Positions 11,201-23,200 of a stretch of DNA of 64,000 nucleotides are shown here, one piece after another. Source of the DNA: Nephrocerus scutellatus. Its lineage: Eukaryota; Arthropoda; Insecta; Diptera; Pipunculidae. Every line of letters begins with the position of its first letter. The first letter of the stretch is position 1. The position numbers and the translations under genes are program-made. Under the pieces are notes generated by a model, which searched no databases, was not told where the DNA came from, and saw only the letters and a list, made by a program, of their open reading frames with translations. Location of the stretch: the NCBI GenBank assembly GCA_947095585.1, contig OX352763.1:114059908-114123907 (forward strand), read 5' to 3'.

Positions 11201-14200
11201 GTTAACAGACGTTGCCCCGATGGCCCGTGGACTACCTGATATTGGCTTTAAGGCTGCTGCAGCAGCTGCCAGTTGGCTTACCGTGATCGGTGCCGATTGT
11301 GGCCTTACCATTGGCTCTGATGATAGCTTCTCAATACCATGAGCGAATTTACGGGTTTCTTTATCTTCTGGCGGCGTATGCAGTGGTATGTGAATGCCCT
11401 TACCATCGGTCGGAGTATCATAGTAGCGCAGTCGACTGCCCGGACGAGATGAATCTTGAGGCGTGTTCGATTTGCTTCGAATTGGATGATCCGCTGAGTC
11501 TATTGGTGAGGAACTTTTCGATTTGGATTCAGCAGCAGCAGCAGCACCAGTAGCAGTTCCACAACTGCCACGTTTCGGCTTAAATATCGCTAAAACGGAT
11601 TTCTGTTTGTTGGGCGTGGCCGATTGTGATTGAGGTGTGGTGCTTATGTGTTCTTTGCTTTTACTGCGCGATCGTGAACGTTCACGTGGTGAATCGGGTG
11701 AATCTTTTGTCTTGAAGAGTGCGTTAAATGAGCTCTTGCGGGAGACGGAGACATTTTTCGGTGATGGCGATCGGCTGCCACCGAAGATCTCCTTGGTCAG
11801 AGCAATGTGGCGGGATGGCTTTGGACTGGATATAGGTGTCAGTCGATTGGCATCGATAGTCGGCATATTACGGCCTAAACTTAAAGAAATCGGTTTTTTG
11901 TGGCTGCTTTTCGAGGTGACTGGTGTTAGACTGTTGGGCGCCTCGACAACCCGCTCATTCGGAGCGATACCCTTATCGTTGTACATGTGGTTCGGCTTCA
12001 GATTGATGCGAATGTATTCCGTTCCACTTGGTGTCTTTCCGATGACCATTTGACCGGGACTCTTTGTTGAGGCACGACTACGTCCCATAGTTGCTTTGCT
12101 GGTTGCTCCAACAACGGGTTGTTTACTGTCGTCGGTGGTGTCCAATCCGGCCTTCGATGACGCCTCTCCATTCGACAAAACTTCCACCTTTGTAGCCTTT
12201 ACCATTTTCTTTGGTGAACTTTCGATTTTAATTCCTTCCGCTAGAACTGCTTTTGTAGGGTCATGTTTTCGAGAAAGCAGTACCTGTTCGAGAACTTCTG
12301 CAGTCGGTGGCTCGACTGTACTCACAACTCGACCGTCGACAATATTTTCCAGCGGTTTTGGCCCACAAAACGATGTCTCCAGAAGCATTCGATGTGGTGA
12401 TGGTGACCGAGAAACTCCTGAAACTGCCGACAGACGGCTAACAGCCGATCCCTGGCTACCAACGCTAGAGATACGACTAGTTCGTCCTGAAATACAAAGC
12501 AGAGCCGCTACCTCAGAGCTGGCCGAGTCTTTGCGCTGATGCTGTTGCAGGTAACTTTGATGATCATCGAATCTAAATATCTGCGGTGAGGAACGGCGTG
12601 CTTGCTGGAATAGAAAAGGTAACTTTTGTAAGAACTTTGTGGAGTTCATTTTGATAAAAATGAATAATAAATGGCTTTTCAATACGGACGCCCCATTTTG
12701 CCAATTGGTTGAAGTTTAGCTGCCATTTGAAGATACTCATGTAGACGTTTCCGTTAAGGACATTTGCGTTCAATAATTAATTTCATCGATTGGTTCTTTA
12801 ACCCGAATTTTCAAATACTGTCTCTTGAGCGATTATCAACTAGAACTACGAATTTGCTTTGCAGCCAATTACTAATTAAATTCAATTAAATCAAATCGAT
12901 ATAATTATGAAATTCAAAGCTCATAACATAACAAAGCTCTTACTATCCATCCGTCGGCACTTGAGGATAATTATTGTGCATTGCACAACTCTTTGACAAG
13001 GCATAAGATTTTTCGAATATTTAAATGTCCTCAGTGGAGATGCATGAATAATTTAATTGGGACTAGTTTTAACGTATTTGCATCTATATGTAGATAGGAA
13101 TAAAGATGACATCATCCAAAGTATTCTTCAATTCAATTTTAAATTTTATACTGCGTTGCGTTGGTGCTTGTGCAAAACCCATACCCAAAATTATAGGTAA
13201 ACTGTCAAAGAGACAGAGAGTTCGTATTATTCGCTGTGCAAATGGAAGTGAGAAATTACGTAGTTTTCAAAATTTAATAATGTAACACAATAATGTGATC
13301 AATAATGTGACTTAAAATCGCAACAGAAAATTATTTTTGATACCGTACTAAATTTTTGTTTTGTTTTAGTTAAAGAGAAGAGAATAACTTCCCCTTTCAT
13401 ACATTAATTTGTTTAGATTCCCCTTGGATGTTGTGCACTGAGCGTGAAAATGGAACACTATGTTTTAATTGCTCTCATCATTAGAGTTAAAACCATACCC
13501 GTCGATTGAAGTTATGGTTTTGGTTAGAAGGTTTTTAAGGCGATATAGGAATGGTTTGCTGAACTTAAAAAAAACGAAACGATGACCTTTTTGTGAATTC
13601 TGGCTTAAGATAGTAAAGCGATCTTCTCAGCTCGCCATATGGATAGTTGTAATTCAGTCGAAACACTAAATTATCTTAAAAGCCCATTAGTAACCATAGC
13701 CCAATAGTAACCAAAGCCCAATAGTAACCAAAGCCCAATAGTAACCATAGCCCAATAGTAACCAAAGCCCAATAGTAACCAAAGCCCAATAGTAACCATA
13801 GCCCAATAGTAACCATAGCCCAATAGTAACCAAAGCCCAATAGTAACCAAAGCCCAATAGTAACCATAGCCCAATAGTAACCATAGCCCAATAGTAACCA
13901 TACCCCAATAGTAACCATTTAATTCACAAAATTCGTAAAAAATTTTTTGGGGAATTTTTTTCTGTTTGAAAAAAAAAAAAGTCATGCAAGACATCATGTG
14001 CTCGGGGTGGAGTTTCTAATCAGCAAAAGAAAGAAACCCACCGTTATCGGCGTTAAAGCAGTAAATGAACGGCGGGGTAGATTTAAAAACAAAAGCCTCA
14101 TAAACGTTCACGCACCTACAGAGGATTTCCCAGATGATGATAAAGAAGAATTCTTTGAATCAGCCGAACGGGACCTCCATGCCTGACCTCAGTATGATGT

Positions 14201-17200
14201 AAAAATCATTCTAGGGGATATGAATGTAAAAATAGGTAGGAAGCCAGTATTAAGGCAGTTTATTGGCACCCAAAGCTTACACGAGAACATTTATGATAGT
14301 GGACACCGTGTCATAGAAATGGCAGCAAGCATTGCGTTGCGAGTACAAGGTTTGCGCGTAAAAATATCCACAAAGCCACCTAGGAATCTCCTGGTGAAGC
14401 CACTCGCAACCAGATTGACCACGGCCATAACCAGAACCTAATGACGGTACCAACGTACCGATGTGCCAACGTCGAATCAGACAACTATCACGAAATACTG
14501 CATCCGCGAATCAGATTCGAATCAACCCGGCTGCCCTTCGCCACGAAAAGACCAGAAACAACTAGGGTCAGACGATAGAAATCGCCCTTAATGGAGGGAG
14601 CGTAAGTCATGGGGCGGAGATGTCGAGCGTAGAAGAGAAATGGACACGCCTTAAGAATACTGGCAAAAGTACTGATGACTCCATCTTAGGCAGTAGTCGT
14701 AGAGCTTGGAAGGACTGGTTCGATGATGAATGTAAGCTAGAGATTGAACGTAGGAATGTTGCGTAGCGAGCAATGCAATAATATTAGGAACGCGGGCAAG
14801 CGAATATGAATATAAGAGCTCAGAAGATATGAAAAAACAGTTCACCGGCAAAAGAAAGCAGCCTAGGAGAAGAATCTAGTCCGTGATCTAGAACAGTACA
14901 GAGAGCGAAGATCGCACTAGGAGCAGCATTTCTGCCAAAGAGTCCGCGGTATGACGCAACATACACCGCGTTGCATATACTGCAAAGACAAAAAGGGTAA
15001 TCTGAGTGCCGATCTTAGAGCTAGAACAGCTTGGGAACAGCATTTTCATTAGTTGCTTAATGGCCCGCTAACTGAGGAATTGGAGGCTCCACCAATGACC
15101 AAAAACCACACTATGCTGCCGCCACTAAGCATATACGAAGTTAGCAGAGCGATAAATCGGCTCAAAAATAATATAGCCTTGAATTGAGATAGTATCGCAG
15201 CGGAGCTGATTAAAACAGGAGGTCCCGCAATACATCCAGAAATTCATGAACTAATAGTGCAAATAAACTCACATGACTATGTAGGTTGATCATGACCAAT
15301 GTTATAAGTCAATTAAAAATATTCGAATCACTATCAAGCCCATTCAACATCTATAACGGGCTCCGACAAGGGGATGGACGATGGCCTGCGTCCTGTTCAA
15401 CCTGGCGTTGGAGAAAATGATCCGAAACTCTGACGTAGCGGCGAGAGGAACAATCCTCTATAAGTCCATTCAGATACTGGCTTACGCAGACGATATAGAC
15501 ATCGTTGGTAGAAACCAAAGAGCTGTACAGGAAGCTTTCATCCAGATAGAGCAGGCGGCACGAAATCTGGGGCTGCACATAAATGAGATTAAAACAAAGT
15601 ACATGGTGGCCACGTCTGGGAGTAGAAGATCCAACATTGGTCCCTCAATTCAGATAGTGGAGCGCGAATTTGAAGCAGTGCAATCCTATAACTATCTCGG
15701 GTCAACTGTAGCAGCCGATAACAGCATGACACCAGAAATACGCACACTGTTGCTTAAAGCCAACAAAGCCTACTATAGTCTGTCAAGACTTTTCAAATCC
15801 AGGAACTTCACCATAACATTTAAGCTGCTGGTATACAAGACAATGGTCATACCAGTACTTACATATCCGAGACTTGGGTAATTAGCAAAAAGCATTCTGA
15901 CCTCTTGGCCGCGTTCGAGAGAGAATTCTTACGGAGAATTGTTGACCCGTATATAAGGAAGGACGATTCCGGAGGGCTCAATAATGATGAGATCTACGAG
16001 CGACATCGTGAAGCTCCGGTGGGCAGGGAACCTAGCTCGTATGAAAGTAGAGGATCTTGCTCGGAAAGTCCTTTGCGGTAGGATTTAGGTAGGCTGGAAG
16101 GATGGCGTAGTTCAGGGCGCCCAGAGTTTAGGGATGCAAAACTGGACCCCGGTTGTAGATATAAATATGATGACGATGAAATAGGCCCGAAATTCAATTT
16201 TTTCTTCGTAATTTATCCAATAACATCTTTCAGTATTTGTCACGCATTCATATACACCCTGTATATAATATCCTTGAATGCATTTCTCCAAACAAAAACT
16301 CGGGTTGCAACTGAAGAGGAAACTGACGCCAATTGTCATCATTTACGTACGAGTGGCAGAGGATATATACATGTGGCAGATGATGATGCAAGAGGAGTCA
16401 TCATTGCGTTTGGAACAAAAAAGGAAGTAGTTTTAGTCTGACATTGTTCTGCTTACAAGTCGGTTAAGTCACTCACACTCACAGAAGGCATTATCCAAAA
16501 TAGGACACATCCATATGAGTAAGAAAGTGACTGTCACTGGATTATGAAAAGCAAATAATGATGTCCATTTCATTATTTTTTCTTTAATTTTCTCGACTTT
16601 GACGTCGTCATTGCTAAAACCACAAATAGCAACAAAACAACATTTCGTTTTACTGAATAAATTGAATCAGTGCACTATTTTGCTACACTAAAGCAAAACG
16701 AAAACATAGCAAAGAGTAGGGAGCGTTCAGTTTGGCTTCTAAATGAAAGGCGGCACCAGCCTGATTTCAGTTCAATGAGATCACTCAATAGTTTTCACTT
16801 TATGAAGGCCGTTTTATGAAGGCGTTGGTGGGGTGCGAGTACCTGATGTGGAGGAGGTCAGCAGGCAAGGCGAATGTGCTTTATCTATTTCTGCACAAAA
16901 CTTCATTAACAATATGCCGCATCCATGTAGAGCAGCTACCCAGTCTCAATTATACTAAAATTGCGCAATAAAGTTTCGGCAAGGAGTACGCTATACGTAT
17001 GAGTAGTGTGTGGTGTATGGGTAATAATATGCATATTTGGTGCACCCAAATGGGATACAAGAGAATGAGTGAACGCTAGGAACGGTATTACACATATTAC
17101 CATGTTGGCCAACTGACCTGTTAACTCAGCCAACTAGAAAAGTTGTTGTTCGCAATATGCGGCCACAATGTTTTGTGGATAATCCCTTTGAATTTCACAT

Positions 17201-20200
17201 ATTGTCCCTTGAAGAACATTAATTAGAAGATAGTATGGGAAAAAGTGAAAAGGTCTTCGACTTGGATACAAGGGCATTAGTGGAATCACTAACCAAACAG
17301 GTTCCGTTAGCCAGAATGGTGCTAAAGCTTGAATTCAAGAAAAACTTTAAAGTCAAAATGAGCACCAAGAAGGAATTCAGATCTGAAATTGAATATCAGA
17401 TACATCCAGGAGCCATAAAGTGGATGGATACGAATGGATCAAAGAAAGCAGAAGGCACGGGTGCGGGAGTCCATGGGCCAAGAACCAAGTACTCTGAAGC
17501 AATGGATCAGTACCCGAGTATATTCCAGGCAGAAGTACACTCCATCGAAAGATGTGGTAACTTTTTCTGGAAAGAAACTATGTGACGCAGGAAATAGCCA
17601 TCATCACAGACAGCCAAGCTGCGCTAAAAGGCATAGATGCATTCCACATCTCGCCAAGACTGGTGGATGGGTGTAGGGCGAAGCTAAACAAACTTGGCGA
17701 AGGTACGCTTGTACTGGGTCACATGACACACTGGCATAGAAGGCAATGAAGCAGTGGATATGCTCGCTAACAAAGGAGCAGAAACTCCACTTGTAGGGCC
17801 AGAACCATTCTGTGGCATAGGGTACCTTATAATGCGGGGGAAGATACGCAGAATAAGTAAGGCAGCTGGTTCCGTAAGATGGAAAAATCTCCCAGGCCTA
17901 CGACAAGCAGAGGAAATAATGGGGAACTATGACCCAACGAGGTCCCGCTCGATATTCGGACTTAGTAAAAGTAATGTATGAATCCTTATGGATTTCCTAA
18001 CAAGACACTGTAGACTGAAGGGGCATCTAAAGAAATTAAAACAGGAAGAGGATGGCAGCTGCAGGCTATGTGGGGAAGCGGAGAAAAGCGTAGGCACCTT
18101 CTCACTGAACCCACACCATATCATTAATTTTTTAAGCCATTGGTATGAAGGGGGTGCTATAGGATCGGGAATGCACTGTCTCCATAGCACTAGTTAGGGG
18201 GAGCGCAATTGATCCACATGGGTCGCAGTGCTATTGGTAGATACCCCTTTTCATCATTATCATCATCATCACACCAGAAATGGTGGAAAAATTCACAAAA
18301 TGGTATTGGATGACCGTCGACTGAAAGTGCGTGAGCTAGCAGATATGTCTGGCATTTGAAAAAGTGCTGTACATCGCATTTTGACTGATGATTTGGACAT
18401 GAAAAATTATGAGAAGTGTTTCAGTCGAGTGTTTGGCGAAGTTTCACAGCAATAGGCCGAGTTCTTTGCGTCGATTCATAACCATGGATGAAACATGGGT
18501 CCAACACTTCACACCCAAGACGAAGGAACAGTCAAAACATTGGACTGAAAGGGGAGAATCGGCTCCATAGAAGGCGAAGGCGAAAGTGAAACTTCTTGAT
18601 GTTGTGGTGCAAAAACCCTCTAGAGACTTATAAAAGACCCCAAAAGACCATCAAAAGACCCCCAAAAACCCCAAAAGAATCTTCAAAAGTCTTTTTCAAA
18701 AACTCCCCAAAATACCCGCAAAAGACCACTGAAGACACTCAACAGACCCTGCGCCATATGGCAGACACTGCGAGCTGAAAGATCTATTATATCTTAGGGT
18801 GTCTGTACTCTAAGAGATCTACCATCTCCCTAATGAATGATAGTAAATCCTTAGTAGCAGAATTTCTCAACTCCGCTGTCGAGGATATTTCCTTATGAAA
18901 GATGCGTCTTCTCAACCAAAGTAATGCTGAGCATTCAGAGAGAATGTGCTCGGATGACTCTTCATCTTCCGAGCGGAACCTATATTCTGTCTCTGAGCCC
19001 ACACCAATTTTGTTCAGGTGACATCGCAAACCACAATAGCCAGTTAGAAAGCTCACCAGCATTGTAATGCTATCCATATTATAATTAAGGAAACCCCTGA
19101 TTGCCTAATAATAGGTCTCACCATCATTGTGTACATCCAATGTACCATTTTGTGGGGACCGTACCCCAGAATTTCCATAGGAACATGTCTTTTTGTCTTT
19201 TTTCCAAACGCAAAATCCCCAGAACACAAATTTGGTGATTTCGAACTCAATCCACCTTAAATTTGGTCCAAATAATCGATTGAAAATTTAAGGCAAGTGA
19301 AGTTTTATATTACATTCTATTCGTTCCAATTATAACATCTGATAAAAGTTGATGTAAGTAGTTACCAAATTTTCCAATCAAGGAAGATGATCATATTGCC
19401 AATTACCGGATATTTCAGTTTAATTAACAAAAGTAAAACAAAAGCCCCGTCCCCCACCCGCTTCAACTCACCTGTTGTTGTTGAAATTTCTCTTGTTCTT
19501 CTTTCTTTTGTTCGGGGTCCATGAAGAATAACTCCTCGGTTGAACTACGTAACTCTAGGGCGCCTTCCTCACGAAAGCCCAAACCGATTGTTTCCTGTAG
19601 GGTGCCAGTGCCAACCTTGATGTGTATTAGTTTCAATCGTTTCAACACACAAATAAAATATTACGTACATACAAACAGAGCAAAAAATCACATATATATA
19701 TGTGTGCATATTTATAGTGTACACAGGGTGCTATGGAGTTGTGTGAAAGGATGTCTCTGACGATTTATTTCCAAAAAAAAAAAAATTGTCTATTATGGTT
19801 TCCTTATTAGAATTAGGCCTAATAATATAATTGCCGTTGTTTGTCTGTTTGTTTGTTTGTCTGTATGGAAATAACGCGCAGTAGGTGGCGCTGGCCTCGA
19901 TATATTCACGAAAATGTGTATGTATGGTCTGAGAGTGGCGCTGCGATAGTATACAAAAATTTATTGTAGAAAATGGCAACGGTAAAATGGTAAAAAAAAC
20001 CATCCGTCATTTTAGACGGGTTGAGATATAAATATCTAACTAAAGAAATACACAAAAGTAAAGGCAAATCCAATCCCTATGCAATACGCTATAGATACTT
20101 GATCTGCGTCAAATAGTTCATGAGCGATTTTAGCTATGAACTCTCATCAGATATTAAACCCAGTAGCTCAATAAAAATGATAATGGGCAATGGAAAAATT

Positions 20201-23200
20201 TTTTGCTCTAAATTAATAGTCCCTTCAAATATTTTCACTTATTGAACTCCATAACACCCTGTATATAATATGTGAAAGTTTAGTTTATGCGATGGTGATG
20301 TGATATGATGTCATGTGTATGATGCAAACGATGGTGCAACAATTATTATTGGAAATTAAACGAAAAGTTGGACCAAAACTAAAAATAGAAAAATGAAGAA
20401 AAAAAATCTACAAACACACATATACCCACACAAATGAAAGAGTGTAACGAAGTTATTAAGGAATAAGGGTGAATATTTCAAAAAAAAATGTTAAACCTTC
20501 AAGATGCAGATTGATTTAAAAGGAACTTTTGTTGCTATTTTAAAGTAAGCACCGCACATTTGTTTATCGTTTTAAAAGGACCTTTATAAATTCTTTGGAT
20601 CTGTTATTGGGCATAACAGACAAGGACTGAGGACGTGAAATCAGCCACTACTGATTCTGACGCATACACAATCGTTGATGCATGTAGCGTCATCTCGGAG
20701 AAATTCGGTTGCTCTTCTATTGGGAAGGCATTTAATGGTCTACTGATCCAGCAACACCGAGGTGGATTCATTAAAAAGAACTCGCTAGAGAGAAGGCAAC
20801 TTAAACATGCTTTACGCATGGGCAACGATAAAGAGAGTGCTTGCTTGCTTGCTTTTGCCAAAGCCGACCCTTCAACTTCAGCATCCAGGGAGCTCCATAA
20901 GGGTGTTACAGGCGAACCTGCATCAGGCGAAAGGCGCAACCGCTACCATCAGCAAGCGGTTCGCGGTTCGCTTGTTCTTGGCAACCAAACGCCTTAGGTT
21001 ATTAGCTGATACATAAAAGGTCTACGGAACGGGAGAAGTATGTTGATCTGTAAATGCATGGAGCCAGCGCTTAGGGCGACCCGCTTGATCGGCACGTTAC
21101 GAACATCAACTGTCAACTATTCCAGAATTCATAACGAAAGACCTGATGGCCGTGCTGATTGAAGTTCCGATCGAGAGGGGAACACAGAACATCGTGTGTG
21201 CTTCTGCATATTTCCCCGGCGAGGACGACAAATTTCCGCCCTTGCTGATAGAGCACTGCCGGAACAGAAACCTACAGTATCCAAGCGTGTTACATGGAGG
21301 AAATGCCAGTAGCTGCACAAATCCATATAGCATTAGTTAAGGATCAGACAAACTGTGTAGGTGTATTAAAAAAGGCCGATGGCACCTATACATCGGATCG
21401 TGAGGATAGAATCAGAACCCTACTCCAGGTTCATTTTCCAGGTTCGTCTACCCGTGCACCATACATGTACCCGAACGCATCTGATCTAAGGGTCTGTATA
21501 ACTAGAAGGATAAATAGTTTTTCACACCCCCATAGACGGAAGTGATTGTTTCATACATTATAATCTAGCTTTGAAAGTAGCCGTTATAAACACTAGTGAG
21601 TTAACATATAAAATACTTTTGTTATTAACTGCAGACACAGCGAACACACATTCCCAGAGTAATTTTGCATTGTGCATAACCGGCTTAGCAGAAAACCCGG
21701 TTTTGCTCGTGTGAAAAATAGCGTACATTACTCGCAGATTGCCCGTTAGATTGCCGCACTCGGCTACGGCCTCGAGCTTCAAGCTTCTAGCTCGAACGAT
21801 AATCTCCCCTTTCCTCGCTCGTTATGTAATATACTATATCCGGTAAAATCTTCAGTCCTATAAGACTAACATCACTTGTCCTCGAAACCATGGAGAGGTT
21901 TATTGATACTCATATTAGAGCCCGGTTAGAATTGTCTACCCCTCAGTTCGCGTACAGGAAAGGCAAAAGCACAGAAGTTGCCATTCACTTTGAAGGAACT
22001 TTAGTTCAAAGGAAGTGGCCGTATGTGCCTTTCTCGATACTAAGAGCGCTTTCGATAACACTGGCTACGACTCTATTGCAAGGGCAATCAGAAGCAGGGG
22101 TATCGAAGACTCAAGCAATCACTGGATAAGGGCCATGCTTGAAAGTCGAGATATTATTTCCTACTCGTCATTGGTTATGCGGACGTTTTTGCGATTTTTA
22201 TTAGTGGTAAGGACTGCACGACTATTACTAGTGTCATGCAAGGTGCTTTACTACACATTTTAGAATGGTGCAACAGAGAAGGACTTTCCATTAATCCTTG
22301 CAAAACCTTTCACGAAGAGAAGACTGGTCGATTGGAGACCTATCATCATCACCTATCGCCGGTCAGCCATCAGCAGAATGGGGCGAAAAACACAAAATGC
22401 TTCAGAATTGCAGGTACCGCCAATATCTCTGACTGGTGGAAGTACGATAAAACCTCCATGTGGTGGCCGCTGGCCGAATTGATCGGTTTAGGCCCTTCAA
22501 AGTAAGGTTGGCTCGAGGCTAATAACCTCGCCACATATTATTAGGAACCCCAAATCAGCCTTGGATACACTGATGAATGAAGACGACCACGGCAACGGAA
22601 ACGGCTAAATGGTTCAAAAATTGTGATGCAAGACATCATGTGCTCAGGGTAGGGTTTTTAGTCAGCAAAAGAATTAAACCCACCATTATCGTCTTTGAAG
22701 CAGTAAATGAATGGCTATGCACCCTTTGCGTAGCAGGGCAGATTTAAAAACATAAGCCTCATAAACGTTCACGCACCTACTGAGGATTCCCCAGATGATG
22801 AAAAAGAAGAGTTCTTTCAATCCGTCGAACGGGAACTCCATTCCTGCACTCAGTATGATGTAAAAATCATTCTGGGGGATATGAATGCTAAAATAGATAG
22901 GGAGCCAGTATTCAGGCAGTACATTGGCACCCATAGCTTACACCAGAACAGTCATGACAACGGACAACGAATCATAGAGATGGCAGAATGCAATAATTTG
23001 GTCGTTGCGTGTGCAATGTTTGCAAGGTACAAGGTAAAAATATCCACGAAGCTACCTGGGTATCTCCTGATGGAGCCACTCGCAACCAGATAGACCGCCG
23101 AAGTAACCCGAACCTGATGACGGTACGAACGTACCGAGGTGCCAACGTCGGCTCGGACCACTATCTTGATGGTATGGTGCTCCGAGCGCGGATTCTTCTG

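Noticed and set aside
8980..12539. Several plus-strand and secondary minus-strand ORFs of 60-147 codons (for example 9122-9469, 9273-9593, 11637-12053, 12096-12539)
   Set aside because: They lie antisense or out of frame within the 3.6-kb coding exon of gene 1; codon bias of that exon alone opens them.
12605..12682. ATG at 12682 as the start of a 1,229-residue single-exon protein
   Set aside because: The 26 codons before 12604 include a classic pyrimidine tract and CAG acceptor, and upstream exons join in phase, so this is intron.
13671..13997. Hydrophobic 73-108 codon proteins on the minus strand
   Set aside because: They are frame products of a stop-free 17-bp tandem repeat.
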